A DNA stretch of 64,000 nucleotides from Prolixibacteraceae bacterium. GTDB taxonomy: Bacteria > Bacteroidota > Bacteroidia > Bacteroidales > Prolixibacteraceae. Positions 1 to 9,103 of the stretch are shown here, piece by piece (the stretch's first letter is position 1; each line of letters opens with the position of its first letter). The notes below the pieces were generated by a model. The model saw nothing but the letters and a program-made list of their open reading frames with translations, did not search any database and was not told the DNA's origin. The stretch covers positions 62,001-126,000 of the forward strand of contig JAQUIJ010000003.1 of assembly GCA_028683385.1 (NCBI GenBank), read 5' to 3'. Position numbers and translations under genes: made by a program.

Positions 1-34
1 GCCTAAAGTGAGCTAAAGTTAACAACTCCGAATT

Positions 35-889
35 CTAGGCACTCCGAACTCCAAACTCGATGTTGTCAATCAACCTTATTTTTCCGCAATGAACAGCGAT
101 ACATCCAAACTTTTTGCAGCTTTCATCCCAGCTTTTCACGGGTAAAAGTGTCGTTTCATTAACAATCTCGAAGTACTCCGTGTTCAGGAATTCGTTTTCG
201 TTGATGCGATTTATTACCCATTGGCACAATTCGTCTACGGATAATTCACCAATTTTGTTTGCCGCCTCAAATAAAGTAGCCGAAATATGAACGGCATTCA
301 GTCGGTGTTCGGGGCTTAGCAGCATGTTGCGCGAGCTCATTGCCAATCCATTTGTTTCACGGATAATGGGACAGGAAACAATTTCGACCGGCAAATTCAA
401 TTTTCGCATCATTTCGTTGATGATTGCCAGTTGCTGAAAATCTTTCTGGCCAAAAAAGGCTTTGTCGGGCTGAACGATGTCGAACAATCGGCTTACCACC
501 TGGGCCACTCCATTAAAATGTCCGGGTCTGAATTTTCCTTCCATCACCTGTTCAAGCTGACCAAAATTAAATTGGCGGGTATCTGGTTCAGGATAAATTT
601 CTTCAGGTTCAGGAGCGAAAATAAGCTGACAAGCACTTGTTGAAAGCAAATCGACATCTTTCTGAAGATTGCGTGGGTATCGGTCAAGGTCGCCTTTGTC
701 GTTAAATTGAGTCGGGTTTACAAAGATACTGACAACGACGAAGTTGGTCTGTTCTCCGGCTATCTTAACTAACGAAAGGTGTCCTTCGTGTAGGGCGCCC
801 ATTGTAGGAACAAACCCGATTTTTAAACCGTCTTCCCGCTTGATGTTCAGTATTGTCTGAAGATCACTAATGTGTTTTACTACCTGCAT
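35..889 (-). CDS. panC: Pantothenate synthetase
   Basis: Condenses pantoate with beta-alanine using ATP, the last step of pantothenate (vitamin B5) synthesis, in the cytosol. The nucleotide-binding motif MGALHEGH is at residues 30-37, followed by VNPTQF, FGQKDFQQL and the SSRN loop, which are the standard PanC active-site blocks. The frame stays open upstream to 976, but starting at the ATG at 889 gives 284 aa, the usual family length, and removes 29 atypical residues. It is transcribed away from the gene at 1169; panD is not in this window. Identification is secure. Confidence 0.95.
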   Translation of the reverse strand: MQVVKHISDLQTILNIKREDGLKIGFVPTMGALHEGHLSLVKIAGEQTNFVVVSIFVNPTQFNDKGDLDRYPRNLQKDVDLLSTSACQLIFAPEPEEIYPEPDTRQFNFGQLEQVMEGKFRPGHFNGVAQVVSRLFDIVQPDKAFFGQKDFQQLAIINEMMRKLNLPVEIVSCPIIRETNGLAMSSRNMLLSPEHRLNAVHISATLFEAANKIGELSVDELCQWVINRINENEFLNTEYFEIVNETTLLPVKSWDESCKKFGCIAVHCGKIRLIDNIEFGVRSA

Positions 890-1114
890 TTTGGTATAAA
901 AATGAGGCAGCAAAGTAAATAAATAATTCAACACGGTAGTCTCTGAATGAAGTTTGAAAAATTGAAAGTTTAACATTGGCTATCCGCGCTGAGTCCAAAA
1001 TTGAAAGAATTTCAATGGGTTAAATCAGATTTTGAAACATCGGGTCATATTTAGCAACTTTAACATATCACGGGCATATCTTAAGGTTTTTTAATGTCTC
1101 TGAAAATCACGGGA

Positions 1115-1145
1115 ATTGAATATTGCCGATATTTTACTAATTTTG
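1115..1145 (+). promoter_or_regulatory. Bacteroidota-type promoter for the GT5-like gene
   Basis: ATTG at 1115-1118 (a -33-like box), a 19-nt spacer and TAATTTTG at 1138-1145 match the Bacteroidota consensus TTTG / TAnnTTTG. It ends 23 nt before the ATG at 1169. Assigned by pattern only. Confidence 0.5.
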
Positions 1146-1168
1146 CGCAATTAACTTAGGCGATATAA

Positions 1169-1972
1169 ATGGAAAAGAAGAAAGTCTTATTTATTTCATC
1201 AGAAATTACCCCTTATCTTCCAGAGACAGAAATGTCGAAGAAATCCAGATACCTCCCACAGGGAATTCAGGAAAGAGGAAAGGAAATCCGGACTTTTATG
1301 CCAAGGTATGGTAGTGTGAATGAACGCAGGAATCAACTGCATGAGGTTATACGGTTGTCGGGTATGAATTTGATTATTGACGATACCGATCACCCATTGA
1401 TTATTAAGGTAGCTTCCATTCAATCGGCACGAATGCAGGTTTATTTTATCGATAACGAAGATTATTTTCAGCGGAAACATATTTTTAAAGATGCAAAAGG
1501 AAATGAATTCGCGGATAATGACGAAAGAGCTATTTTCTTTGCCCGGGGAGTACTCGAAACGGTTATCAAACTTCGGTGGGCTCCTGATTTAATTCATTGT
1601 CAAGGTTGGCTGACTTCACTTGTACCCCTATACATCAAGAAGGCATACAACGACGATCCCTTGTTTGTTAATTCAAAAGTAGTTTATTCTGTTTATAACG
1701 ATGATTTTAAGAAACCATTGGATGCAACTTTCAGGAGTAAACTAAAAATGAATAACATTACGAATGAAGATACCGAATTGGTTGATGACCCAAGCTATGT
1801 TAATCTTAGCAATATGGCGGTTCAGTATTCGGATGCAATTATTCAGGGAAGTCCGAAAATTAACACTGAAATAACAGAATTTATACAATCCTCCGGAAAA
1901 TTATTTTTAGATTACCAACCTGAACATACCTATATCGATGCTTACAATGATCTTTATGATAAAGTATTGTAA
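1169..1972 (+). CDS. Glycogen/starch synthase-like protein, N-terminal domain only
   Basis: A 267-aa protein matching the N-terminal Rossmann half of GT5 glycogen/starch synthases: it opens with VLFISSEITPYL, and contains the PDLIHCQGW block near residue 145. Full-length GT5 enzymes are about 470-500 aa and carry the ADP-glucose-binding C-terminal domain, which is absent. The frame is intact and ends cleanly before the next gene, so it does not look like a recent truncation. Short versions of this kind occur next to DUF4270 and panC in Bacteroidota, and that order is seen here. Catalytic activity is doubtful; a binding or regulatory role is possible but unproven. Confidence 0.8.
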   Translation: MEKKKVLFISSEITPYLPETEMSKKSRYLPQGIQERGKEIRTFMPRYGSVNERRNQLHEVIRLSGMNLIIDDTDHPLIIKVASIQSARMQVYFIDNEDYFQRKHIFKDAKGNEFADNDERAIFFARGVLETVIKLRWAPDLIHCQGWLTSLVPLYIKKAYNDDPLFVNSKVVYSVYNDDFKKPLDATFRSKLKMNNITNEDTELVDDPSYVNLSNMAVQYSDAIIQGSPKINTEITEFIQSSGKLFLDYQPEHTYIDAYNDLYDKVL

Positions 1973-2005
1973 GAAATAGGTTTAACAATTAAAAACAAAT
2001 CATTG

Positions 2006-3382
2006 GTGAAAAGAGAAATCGCAGCAAAGTACAGATTCGTAATCGGATTTGTAGGCATGGTAATGATATTTTGGGGTTGTACAAATGACATCAATGACCT
2101 GGGGAAAAATTTATTGCTCCCTGGCGATTTGGTACAGGTTCGAAATTACTCAGAGAAAAACATAAAGGCATATACTGTATCCGATGGAAATCAACGAACA
2201 GACGAGCCTGGATATAATTTACTTGGAACATTCAACGATCCATTGTTTGGCAAATCTACGGCTGATTTTGCCTGTCAGTTTCGTTTAAGTGCGTATCCTG
2301 ATTCTTTGAAAGCCATTTCTAAAAATCCGGTAATCGATTCGCTGGTGCTGGTTCTTTTGTACAAAGAAGTATATGGCGATACATTAACCCCTCAGCAACT
2401 AAAAGTATATGAACTTGGGTCTGATATGGATGTTGACCAGAAATATTATCAGGATATAGACCTTAAGAGCATGTCGAAAGGCGAATTGGTTGGAGCAAAA
2501 AATTACATTCCTAAGTTTAAACTCTTTTTTGATTCACTTGCAACAACTCCTACCCCAGGATCGACAAAAGCGACACCTAAAGACTTAAAGATTCAGGAAA
2601 TTAGGATCAAACTTGATCAAAAATTAATTACGAAGCTGATGTCTGCTGATTCTCTTACATGGTCAGACAATGATAAGTTTATTAAGTATTTTAAAGGCTT
2701 ATATATTGAAGCCGGTGATTTAACTCAGGGAGGATCCGTCATGAAAATAAATACTTTGGCTCCCGGTTCAAATATGGCCATTCATTACCACACCAACAAA
2801 ACCGATTCGTTAACCTACATATACAACATTAATGAAAGCTGCGCCCGTGTGAGTCGCTTTGCGCACGATTATTCAAAAACTGCTTTTGCTGCCCACCTTG
2901 ATAAGACTGATGTTCAGGACAATCTGATTTATGTACAAACAACTGGTGGCTTGCGAACTAAAATATTAATTCCAGATCTTGAAACATGGAAAGATTCGAC
3001 TGATTTTGCTATCAATAAGGCAGAACTTGTTTTTCAGGTAGACTCAACTATAACCGATTTAACCAAGCTATTACCTCCAGAGCAGTTGGTCTTTTCGGCT
3101 ATTGGCGTTGATAAAGATGGAAACGAAATAAAATACCTTCCATCTGATTATACTTTTTCTTCGGTTTATTATGGAGGTACCTACAATAGTAAAGACAAAA
3201 CCTATAGGTTTAACATTGCTAATCACCTTCAGGAAGTCATTGACGGAAAGAAAGGAAAGGAAAATCTTGGGTTCTATCTGGCCACATCTCAACCAAGTGC
3301 AACTTTCAGGCGGGTGGTATTAAAAGGAGCCACCAGTGAAACAGGAATAAAGCTGGAGATAGCATATTCAAAGATAAAATAG
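2006..3382 (+). CDS. DUF4270 family lipoprotein
   Basis: A predicted outer-membrane or secreted lipoprotein of about 458 aa. A basic N-terminus, a hydrophobic stretch and the lipobox FWGC near residues 24-27 give a type II signal peptide. The start codon is not ATG: TTG (2003) is followed directly by GTG (2006), and the first in-frame ATG would cut into the signal peptide, so GTG at 2006 is preferred. The body resembles DUF4270 proteins, a Bacteroidota family of unknown function. It lies 33 nt after the GT5-like gene and 31 nt before glmS, so the three may be co-transcribed. Confidence 0.8.
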   Translation: MKREIAAKYRFVIGFVGMVMIFWGCTNDINDLGKNLLLPGDLVQVRNYSEKNIKAYTVSDGNQRTDEPGYNLLGTFNDPLFGKSTADFACQFRLSAYPDSLKAISKNPVIDSLVLVLLYKEVYGDTLTPQQLKVYELGSDMDVDQKYYQDIDLKSMSKGELVGAKNYIPKFKLFFDSLATTPTPGSTKATPKDLKIQEIRIKLDQKLITKLMSADSLTWSDNDKFIKYFKGLYIEAGDLTQGGSVMKINTLAPGSNMAIHYHTNKTDSLTYIYNINESCARVSRFAHDYSKTAFAAHLDKTDVQDNLIYVQTTGGLRTKILIPDLETWKDSTDFAINKAELVFQVDSTITDLTKLLPPEQLVFSAIGVDKDGNEIKYLPSDYTFSSVYYGGTYNSKDKTYRFNIANHLQEVIDGKKGKENLGFYLATSQPSATFRRVVLKGATSETGIKLEIAYSKIK

Positions 3383-3413
3383 TCCCCCATTTTATTAACT
3401 TAAAATAAATGGT

Positions 3414-5252
3414 ATGTGTGGAATTGTTGGCTACATTGGTGATAAGGATGTTTATCCAATCCTGATTCAAGGACTTCAACGACTGGAATATCGGGGATAT
3501 GATTCTGCCGGATTGGCAATCTATAATAACACATTACAAGTTTTTAAGTGTAAAGGCCGTGTTTCTGACTTGGAGAAACATGTTGCTGAAGAAAATATTA
3601 GTGGGCAAATCGGAATAGGACACACGCGTTGGGCAACCCATGGCGAACCGAATGACCGGAATGCACACCCACACACTTCGATGAATGGTGACTTTGTTTT
3701 GGTTCACAATGGTATTATTGAAAACTACGCCGAACTTAAATCAGATCTCCAGAAAAAAGGTTATACTTTTCAATCAGACACCGATACGGAAGTACTGGTA
3801 AACCTCATTGAATATTTTTACCGGAATGCCGAGGATGTTACTGCCGAAATCGCGGTTAGGCTTGCTCTTTCGAAGGTTGTTGGTGCTTATGGCATTGTAG
3901 TGATTTGTCGAAACGAAAAAGATCAACTGATTGCTGCCCGCAAAGGAAGTCCACTGGTCATTGGTATCGGTAAAGGCGAATATTTCATTGCGTCAGATGC
4001 CACTCCGATTGTGAATTATACGGATAGCGTCATTTACCTGAACGACCACGATGTGGCAATCATCAATAAAGACAGCATTACCCTGAAGACGGTTGAAAAC
4101 AACCCGGTGGCCTTCAAAATCACGAAAGTTGATATGACTATTGGTGATCTGGAAAAAGGAGATTTCGAGCATTTTATGCTGAAAGAAATTTTTGAACAGC
4201 CCAAAACCATCGAAGATACTTTTAGAGGCCGCATAAATCCGGAACATACTGAAATTGTATTGGGTGGTTTGCTCGATGTTTTGCCCAAGATTCTGAAAGC
4301 CAGAAGAATTATCATTATCGGGTGTGGAACGTCGTGGCATGCTGCTTTGGTTGGCGAATACCTGATTGAAGAATATGCCCGGATTCCGGTTGAAGTTGAA
4401 TACGCTTCAGAATTCCGCTACCGAAATCCTATTTTGAATAGCGACGATGTTGTAATTGCCATCAGTCAGAGTGGCGAAACTGCCGATACATTGGCCGCAC
4501 TTCGCATGGCTAAGGAAAGAGGTGCTACCATTCTTGGTATATGTAATGTGGTAGGTTCGAGCATCGCACGAGAAACCGATGGCGGTGTTTACACGCACGC
4601 CGGTGTTGAAATCGGAGTAGCATCCACCAAAGCTTTTACTGCCCAGGTTACCATCATGACTCTATTTGCATTGAAGCTGGCCAAAGAAAACGGCCGCATT
4701 TCATCCGGATTATACCTCGACTTAATTAAAGAATTGTCGGAAATTCCGGAGAAAGTAAAATCGATACTTGTTAAGCATCCGCACATTAAAGAAGTGGCTG
4801 CCAAATACAAAGACGCCATTAACGCGTTATATTTGGGCAGAGGCGCCCTTTTCCCTGTTGCCTTGGAAGGTGCTCTGAAACTGAAAGAAATATCGTATAT
4901 ACATGCTGAAGGATATGCAGCAGGTGAAATGAAACACGGCCCTATTGCTTTGGTCGACGATAACTTACCAGTAATTGTGGTTGCTGCAAAAGATCATTAT
5001 TACGAAAAGATTGTAAGCAATATTCAGGAAGTGAAAGCCCGGAAAGGGAACATCATTGCAGTAGTTACTGAAGGCGATACAGGATTGACGAACATGGTGA
5101 ATGATCTGTTTGAGATACCCAAATCACATCCGGCAGTCTCGCCACTACTGGCCATCATTCCATTGCAGTTGTTCTCGTATTACATTGCGGTAATGCGTGG
5201 TTGCGACGTTGATCAGCCAAGAAATCTGGCGAAAAGTGTTACCGTAGAGTAG
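3414..5252 (+). CDS. glmS: Glutamine-fructose-6-phosphate aminotransferase (isomerizing)
   Basis: Makes glucosamine-6-phosphate from fructose-6-phosphate and glutamine, the entry step to UDP-GlcNAc for peptidoglycan and LPS. The N-terminus MCGIVGYIG exposes the Cys1 nucleophile of the class II glutaminase domain after Met removal. GHTRWATHG follows, then two SIS sugar-isomerase domains (blocks IGCGTSWHA and ISQSGETADT), and the conserved C-terminus PRNLAKSVTVE. Its 612 aa match the family. It converges on the PPDK regulator with only 12 nt between them. Confidence 0.97.
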   Translation: MCGIVGYIGDKDVYPILIQGLQRLEYRGYDSAGLAIYNNTLQVFKCKGRVSDLEKHVAEENISGQIGIGHTRWATHGEPNDRNAHPHTSMNGDFVLVHNGIIENYAELKSDLQKKGYTFQSDTDTEVLVNLIEYFYRNAEDVTAEIAVRLALSKVVGAYGIVVICRNEKDQLIAARKGSPLVIGIGKGEYFIASDATPIVNYTDSVIYLNDHDVAIINKDSITLKTVENNPVAFKITKVDMTIGDLEKGDFEHFMLKEIFEQPKTIEDTFRGRINPEHTEIVLGGLLDVLPKILKARRIIIIGCGTSWHAALVGEYLIEEYARIPVEVEYASEFRYRNPILNSDDVVIAISQSGETADTLAALRMAKERGATILGICNVVGSSIARETDGGVYTHAGVEIGVASTKAFTAQVTIMTLFALKLAKENGRISSGLYLDLIKELSEIPEKVKSILVKHPHIKEVAAKYKDAINALYLGRGALFPVALEGALKLKEISYIHAEGYAAGEMKHGPIALVDDNLPVIVVAAKDHYYEKIVSNIQEVKARKGNIIAVVTEGDTGLTNMVNDLFEIPKSHPAVSPLLAIIPLQLFSYYIAVMRGCDVDQPRNLAKSVTVE

Positions 5253-5264
5253 TCACGAAAGGGT

Positions 5265-6143
5265 TCATTCTGATTTTTCATCCGGATAGGGTGAATCGAG
5301 TCTTCGTCCGCGATAATTGAACCGGTTAGCCATCATATTCAGAATTTCGTTGGCCGTGGTTTCAACTGGTTTATTCGACACATTGAGCACGGTAAATCCG
5401 CCTTTTTCAAAAATAAAGTTGGCATTGCGTATTTCCTGCGCGACCATTCGTTCGTCGACATAACTTGTATTTTCAGTATTGTTAATGCTGACCAATCGTT
5501 TCATCCGGTGCGATATTAACTGCCCAGGGCTGATACTCAATCCAAATACGCGCTGCGGATCAACTTCGAACAACTCTTTGGGCGGATCGATGCCGTTTAC
5601 CAATGGAATATTGGCTACTTTCCATCCATACATAGCCAGGTAAACGCTCAACGGAGTTTTTCCCGAACGAGAAACCCCGGTAAGGATAATTTCAGCCTTG
5701 TGTAGTTTTGCTGGACTCAAACCGTCATCGTGATTTAAGGTAAATTCGATGGCATCAATACGGTCAAAATATTCCTGATTAATTTCCCGGTATAGCCCTG
5801 GCGTCTGAAGTGAAGGAATATCAAGTGTTTCATCCAGATAGTCGGCCAGCTTGCCCATAAAATCAATATGGTTTACTCCATTTTCCTCACAAAGATTGAT
5901 CAAAAAATTCCGCAGTTTGCGGTTTACCATTGTATGTGTAATCAGGCCACCTTCCAATTTTACTTTTGCGACCAATTGAGCTAGCTGCTTTTCTTCAGTC
6001 ATATGAGGCACAATAATTACAGGAACATCATTGTTTGGATATTGAATCAGCAACGAGTGAACCATATTATTTCCGGCGAGTCCTTTACCTCCTGAAACAA
6101 TATAGATAGGTGCTGCTTTGCTTTTTTTAACGTCTGAATTCAT
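5265..6143 (-). CDS. Pyruvate,phosphate dikinase / PEP synthase regulatory protein (DUF299)
   Basis: A bifunctional serine/threonine kinase and pyrophosphorylase that inactivates and reactivates PPDK or PEP synthase. The ADP/Pi-binding P-loop TGVSRSGKTP lies near residues 156-165, followed by the SVYLAMYGWKVANIPLV block typical of the family. The track frame starts at a TTG (6152); the ATG at 6143 (MNSDVKKSK) gives 292 aa and is preferred. The target PPDK gene is not in the window, so which of the two enzymes it controls cannot be decided here. Confidence 0.9.
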   Translation of the reverse strand: MNSDVKKSKAAPIYIVSGGKGLAGNNMVHSLLIQYPNNDVPVIIVPHMTEEKQLAQLVAKVKLEGGLITHTMVNRKLRNFLINLCEENGVNHIDFMGKLADYLDETLDIPSLQTPGLYREINQEYFDRIDAIEFTLNHDDGLSPAKLHKAEIILTGVSRSGKTPLSVYLAMYGWKVANIPLVNGIDPPKELFEVDPQRVFGLSISPGQLISHRMKRLVSINNTENTSYVDERMVAQEIRNANFIFEKGGFTVLNVSNKPVETTANEILNMMANRFNYRGRRLDSPYPDEKSE

Positions 6144-6389
6144 GGTAAGCAAATGTTTTGATGAATAAATTTGGACTGATTGTTCCTTTTAAAACCCATT
6201 ATCACCGAATTTACCGGATTATTGTCATATTTATTTGGGTGTGTTTTTCAGGCCAATTAAAAACAATAATGAGTTAATAAATCCAACCATTGAATTTCAA
6301 AAAAGTTCTTGACATTGTCTGTTGTCCTGACATAATTTCTTAAATTGGCTCTATGTTTAAGAACTGAAACCAATTTAAATCATAAGAAT

Positions 6390-7379
6390 ATGCAGTATTT
6401 AGCTGATGATAACCGATATTCCGAAATGCCTTATCATAAATGTGGGAAATGGGGTTTAAAACTTCCGGCAATTTCACTCGGATTGTGGCACAATTTCGGT
6501 GGAGTTGATGTGTTTGAAAATGGCAGAGCAATGTGCCGCCGTGCATTCGATCTCGGAATCACTCATTTTGACCTGGCCAACAATTATGGCCCCCCTCCCG
6601 GATCAGCCGAGGAAAACTTCGGTAAAATTATGCAACTCGATTTGGCTCCATATCGCGACGAACTGATCATTTCGACCAAGGCTGGTTACCTGATGTGGCT
6701 TGGACCGTATGGCGAGTGGGGAAGTCGCAAAAACCTGCTTTCGAGTCTAAATCAAAGTCTGAAGCGAATGAACCTCGACTATGTTGATATTTTCTACTCA
6801 CATCGTCCCGATCCGGATACGCCATTAGAAGAAACAATGATGGCGCTCGATCAGGCTGTTCGTCAGGGAAAAGCTTTGTACGCCGGAATTTCAAATTATC
6901 CTGCTGAAATGGCGGCTAAAGCATCGCAGATTCTGAAAGAACTTGGAACCCCCTGTCTGATTCACCAACCCAAATATTCGATGTTCGAACGTTGGGTCGA
7001 AGGGGGATTGCTCGATGTTCTCGAAAAGGAGGGGATTGGCTGTATTCCTTTTTCGCCGCTAGCTCAGGGTTTGTTAACCAACAAATACCTCAATGGTATT
7101 CCTGAAGGATCACGAGCAGCCAAATCGTGGGGTTTTCTGAAACCAGATCAGGTTGCACCGGCAATCGAAAAAGTTAAAAAGCTGAATAAAATTGCACTGC
7201 AACGAGAACAAACGTTGGCTCAAATGGCACTGGTTTGGCTGCTTAAAGATTCACGGGTTACGTCTGTTCTGATTGGCGCGAGCTCGGTACCTCAACTTGA
7301 TGACAATGTGGCTGCCCTTAAAAATATGAAGTTCAGCCTTGAAGAATTACAGGCAATTGAAATGATCCTTTCTGATTGA
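6390..7379 (+). CDS. Aldo/keto reductase (YghZ-like)
   Basis: An NADPH-dependent reductase of the AKR superfamily with a TIM barrel. The YghZ/glyceraldehyde-3-phosphate reductase subfamily signature is visible: the GLWHNFGG start, DLANNYGPPPGSAEENFG (catalytic Tyr and Asp region), STKAGY (catalytic Lys), YSHRPDP (catalytic His) and SVLIGASS near the C-terminus (cofactor binding). The upstream TTG at 6345 is ignored because the ATG at 6390 gives the usual 329 aa. The physiological substrate is unknown; methylglyoxal or L-glyceraldehyde-3-phosphate detoxification is the family precedent. Confidence 0.88.
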   Translation: MQYLADDNRYSEMPYHKCGKWGLKLPAISLGLWHNFGGVDVFENGRAMCRRAFDLGITHFDLANNYGPPPGSAEENFGKIMQLDLAPYRDELIISTKAGYLMWLGPYGEWGSRKNLLSSLNQSLKRMNLDYVDIFYSHRPDPDTPLEETMMALDQAVRQGKALYAGISNYPAEMAAKASQILKELGTPCLIHQPKYSMFERWVEGGLLDVLEKEGIGCIPFSPLAQGLLTNKYLNGIPEGSRAAKSWGFLKPDQVAPAIEKVKKLNKIALQREQTLAQMALVWLLKDSRVTSVLIGASSVPQLDDNVAALKNMKFSLEELQAIEMILSD

Positions 7380-7427
7380 GAATCAGATCAGATAATTGGG
7401 AAAGTGAAAGAAATTTAGCAAAGCGAG

Positions 7428-8159
7428 ATGATGAACAAAACAGCATTAATAACCGGAGCGGCCAAACGGGTAGGGAAGGCAATGGCACAACATTTGGCCA
7501 GTCAGGGATGGAACATCGCCATTCATTACAACACATCGGAACGTGAAGCCCGGCTGTTTTGTGATGAGTTGGTCGGTGCGCACCCAAATCAGCAATTTGA
7601 AATCTTCAAGGCCAATTTGAATTCTCCGGATGAGGTTGAGTTGCTGATTCCGCAAGTCATTCAGAAAATGAAGGTCATTGATTTACTAATTAATAATGCG
7701 TCGGTTTTTGAACCAGCCTCAATAGGCGATACGACTACTGAATTTCTTGATCGCCAGATGAATGTCAATTTCAAAGCTCCGTTTATTCTAATGCACGACT
7801 TTGCTCAGTCGCTCAAGTCAGGAGTTATTGTCAACTTTGTTGACACTCGGATTGTTACTAACCAATCGAACTTTGCAGCCTATTCCATTTCCAAAAAAGC
7901 ACTTTGGGAATTAACCAAAATGGCGGCACTCGAATTTGGTCCTGATATCAGGGTTAATGCTATTGCACCGGGATTGACTCTTCCGCCGGAAGAAAAGGGA
8001 GAAGATTACCTTTTGAAATTGGCCGAAAAGATTGCCATGAAACGACCCGGAGGTTTGGAACCTATTCTGAAAAGTCTCGATTTTATTCTGAACAATGACT
8101 ATTTAACCGGACAGCTTTTGTTTTGCGACGGAGGCGAAAATTTGGGTTTAACGAAATAA
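7428..8159 (+). CDS. SDR-family pterin reductase-like protein (FolM/PTR1-like)
   Basis: A short-chain dehydrogenase of 243 aa. It has the NADP-binding TGAAKRVGKAMA near residue 10, where an Arg after the glycine motif is typical of pteridine reductases, then NNAS (residue about 88) and the catalytic YSISK (Tyr/Lys). It sits directly upstream of folB and folK with a 14-nt gap, so a role in reducing dihydropterin or dihydrofolate (FolM or PTR1 type) is inferred from context and the RVG motif. It could instead be an unrelated SDR. ATGATG at 7428 leaves the exact start ambiguous by one codon. Confidence 0.75.
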   Translation: MMNKTALITGAAKRVGKAMAQHLASQGWNIAIHYNTSEREARLFCDELVGAHPNQQFEIFKANLNSPDEVELLIPQVIQKMKVIDLLINNASVFEPASIGDTTTEFLDRQMNVNFKAPFILMHDFAQSLKSGVIVNFVDTRIVTNQSNFAAYSISKKALWELTKMAALEFGPDIRVNAIAPGLTLPPEEKGEDYLLKLAEKIAMKRPGGLEPILKSLDFILNNDYLTGQLLFCDGGENLGLTK

Positions 8160-8173
8160 AACGAAAAAAATCT

Positions 8174-8527
8174 ATGGCTTTAATCCGTGTGAAAAATTTA
8201 CTCTTGCGCACTTATATTGGGTTTAATCCTGAAGAAATTGCCAATATGCAGGATGTTGTTATCAACATCGAAATTGAGGCCGATATTCCGGAAGAAGCGT
8301 TGCTTGCTGACGAACCAGATGGCATTTACAATTATAAAACTACGACGAAACAGATTATCGGGTTGGTTCAGGAGAAACGGTTTAAATTGCTTGAGGTTCT
8401 CACCAAAAATATTCTCGATCTCATCATGACCGATGAGCGTGTGAGCTGGGCTCGCGTTGAAGTTGACAAGCCTCATGCTCTGCGTTTTGCTGAATCTGTT
8501 TCGTTCGAGATGGAGGCTGAGAGGTGA
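8174..8527 (+). CDS. folB: Dihydroneopterin aldolase
   Basis: Cleaves 7,8-dihydroneopterin to 6-hydroxymethyl-7,8-dihydropterin and glycolaldehyde in folate synthesis. The 117-aa product has the family pattern: LLLRTYIGFNPEE (active-site Tyr and Glu), DVVINIEIEAD, YKTTTKQI and the C-terminal EVDKPHALRFAESV with the catalytic Lys. The frame is open further upstream but that would overlap the SDR gene; the ATG at 8174 gives the usual length. It is followed by folK, the next enzyme in the pathway. Confidence 0.9.
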   Translation: MALIRVKNLLLRTYIGFNPEEIANMQDVVINIEIEADIPEEALLADEPDGIYNYKTTTKQIIGLVQEKRFKLLEVLTKNILDLIMTDERVSWARVEVDKPHALRFAESVSFEMEAER

Positions 8528-8603
8528 AACTTACCGTGAAAAATGGTCGGTAGATAAGGATTACTAGGGGTTACATTTGGCAATTTATAAGGATTAAGAA
8601 TAG

Positions 8604-8987
8604 ATGAATGATTGTATTATTGGAATTGGTTCGAACATTGAGGCTGAAAGGAATATTGGGGAGATGCTCAGACTTTTAGCTACAGAAGTAGAGATTGTTC
8701 AGGTATCGCAGATGGTTCAAACGAAACCAATTGGTATAGCAGAACAGGCCGATTATACAAATGGCGCCGTCCGGATCAGGACAGAAATGAGTTTGGAAAG
8801 ACTATCTTTGTACCTGAAGATGTTAGAAGACCGGATGGGACGCGACCGAAGTCAGAAGAAATTTGGCCCCCGAAACATCGACCTCGACATTCTGATTTGG
8901 AATGATGCAATTGTTGATCCGGATTATTATACCCGCGATTTTCTTCGGAAGTCGGCTCATGAATTGGGTTATGAAAGCAAAAATTAA
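8604..8987 (+). CDS. folK: 6-hydroxymethyl-dihydropterin pyrophosphokinase (HPPK)
   Basis: Transfers pyrophosphate from ATP to the product of FolB. GIGSNIEAERNI at the N-terminus and the signature FGPRNIDLDIL near residues 92-102, containing the Mg-binding DxD, are both present. At 127 aa it is shorter than E. coli HPPK (about 158 aa): the C-terminal PHP..RxFVL portion is compressed to RDFLRKSAHELGY. The frame is intact and the fold-defining motifs are retained, so it is probably functional. Confidence 0.88.
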   Translation: MNDCIIGIGSNIEAERNIGEMLRLLATEVEIVQVSQMVQTKPIGIAEQADYTNGAVRIRTEMSLERLSLYLKMLEDRMGRDRSQKKFGPRNIDLDILIWNDAIVDPDYYTRDFLRKSAHELGYESKN

Positions 8988-9103
8988 ACAGAAACAGAAA
9001 ATTTAATTGGCATGAAACGAGCCTTGAGTGATAAACTTACAAACAGGAGCATTATTATCCATGGCGAGTTCCATCTGGCAATTAAAAAACAAATTACAAA
9101 CAG

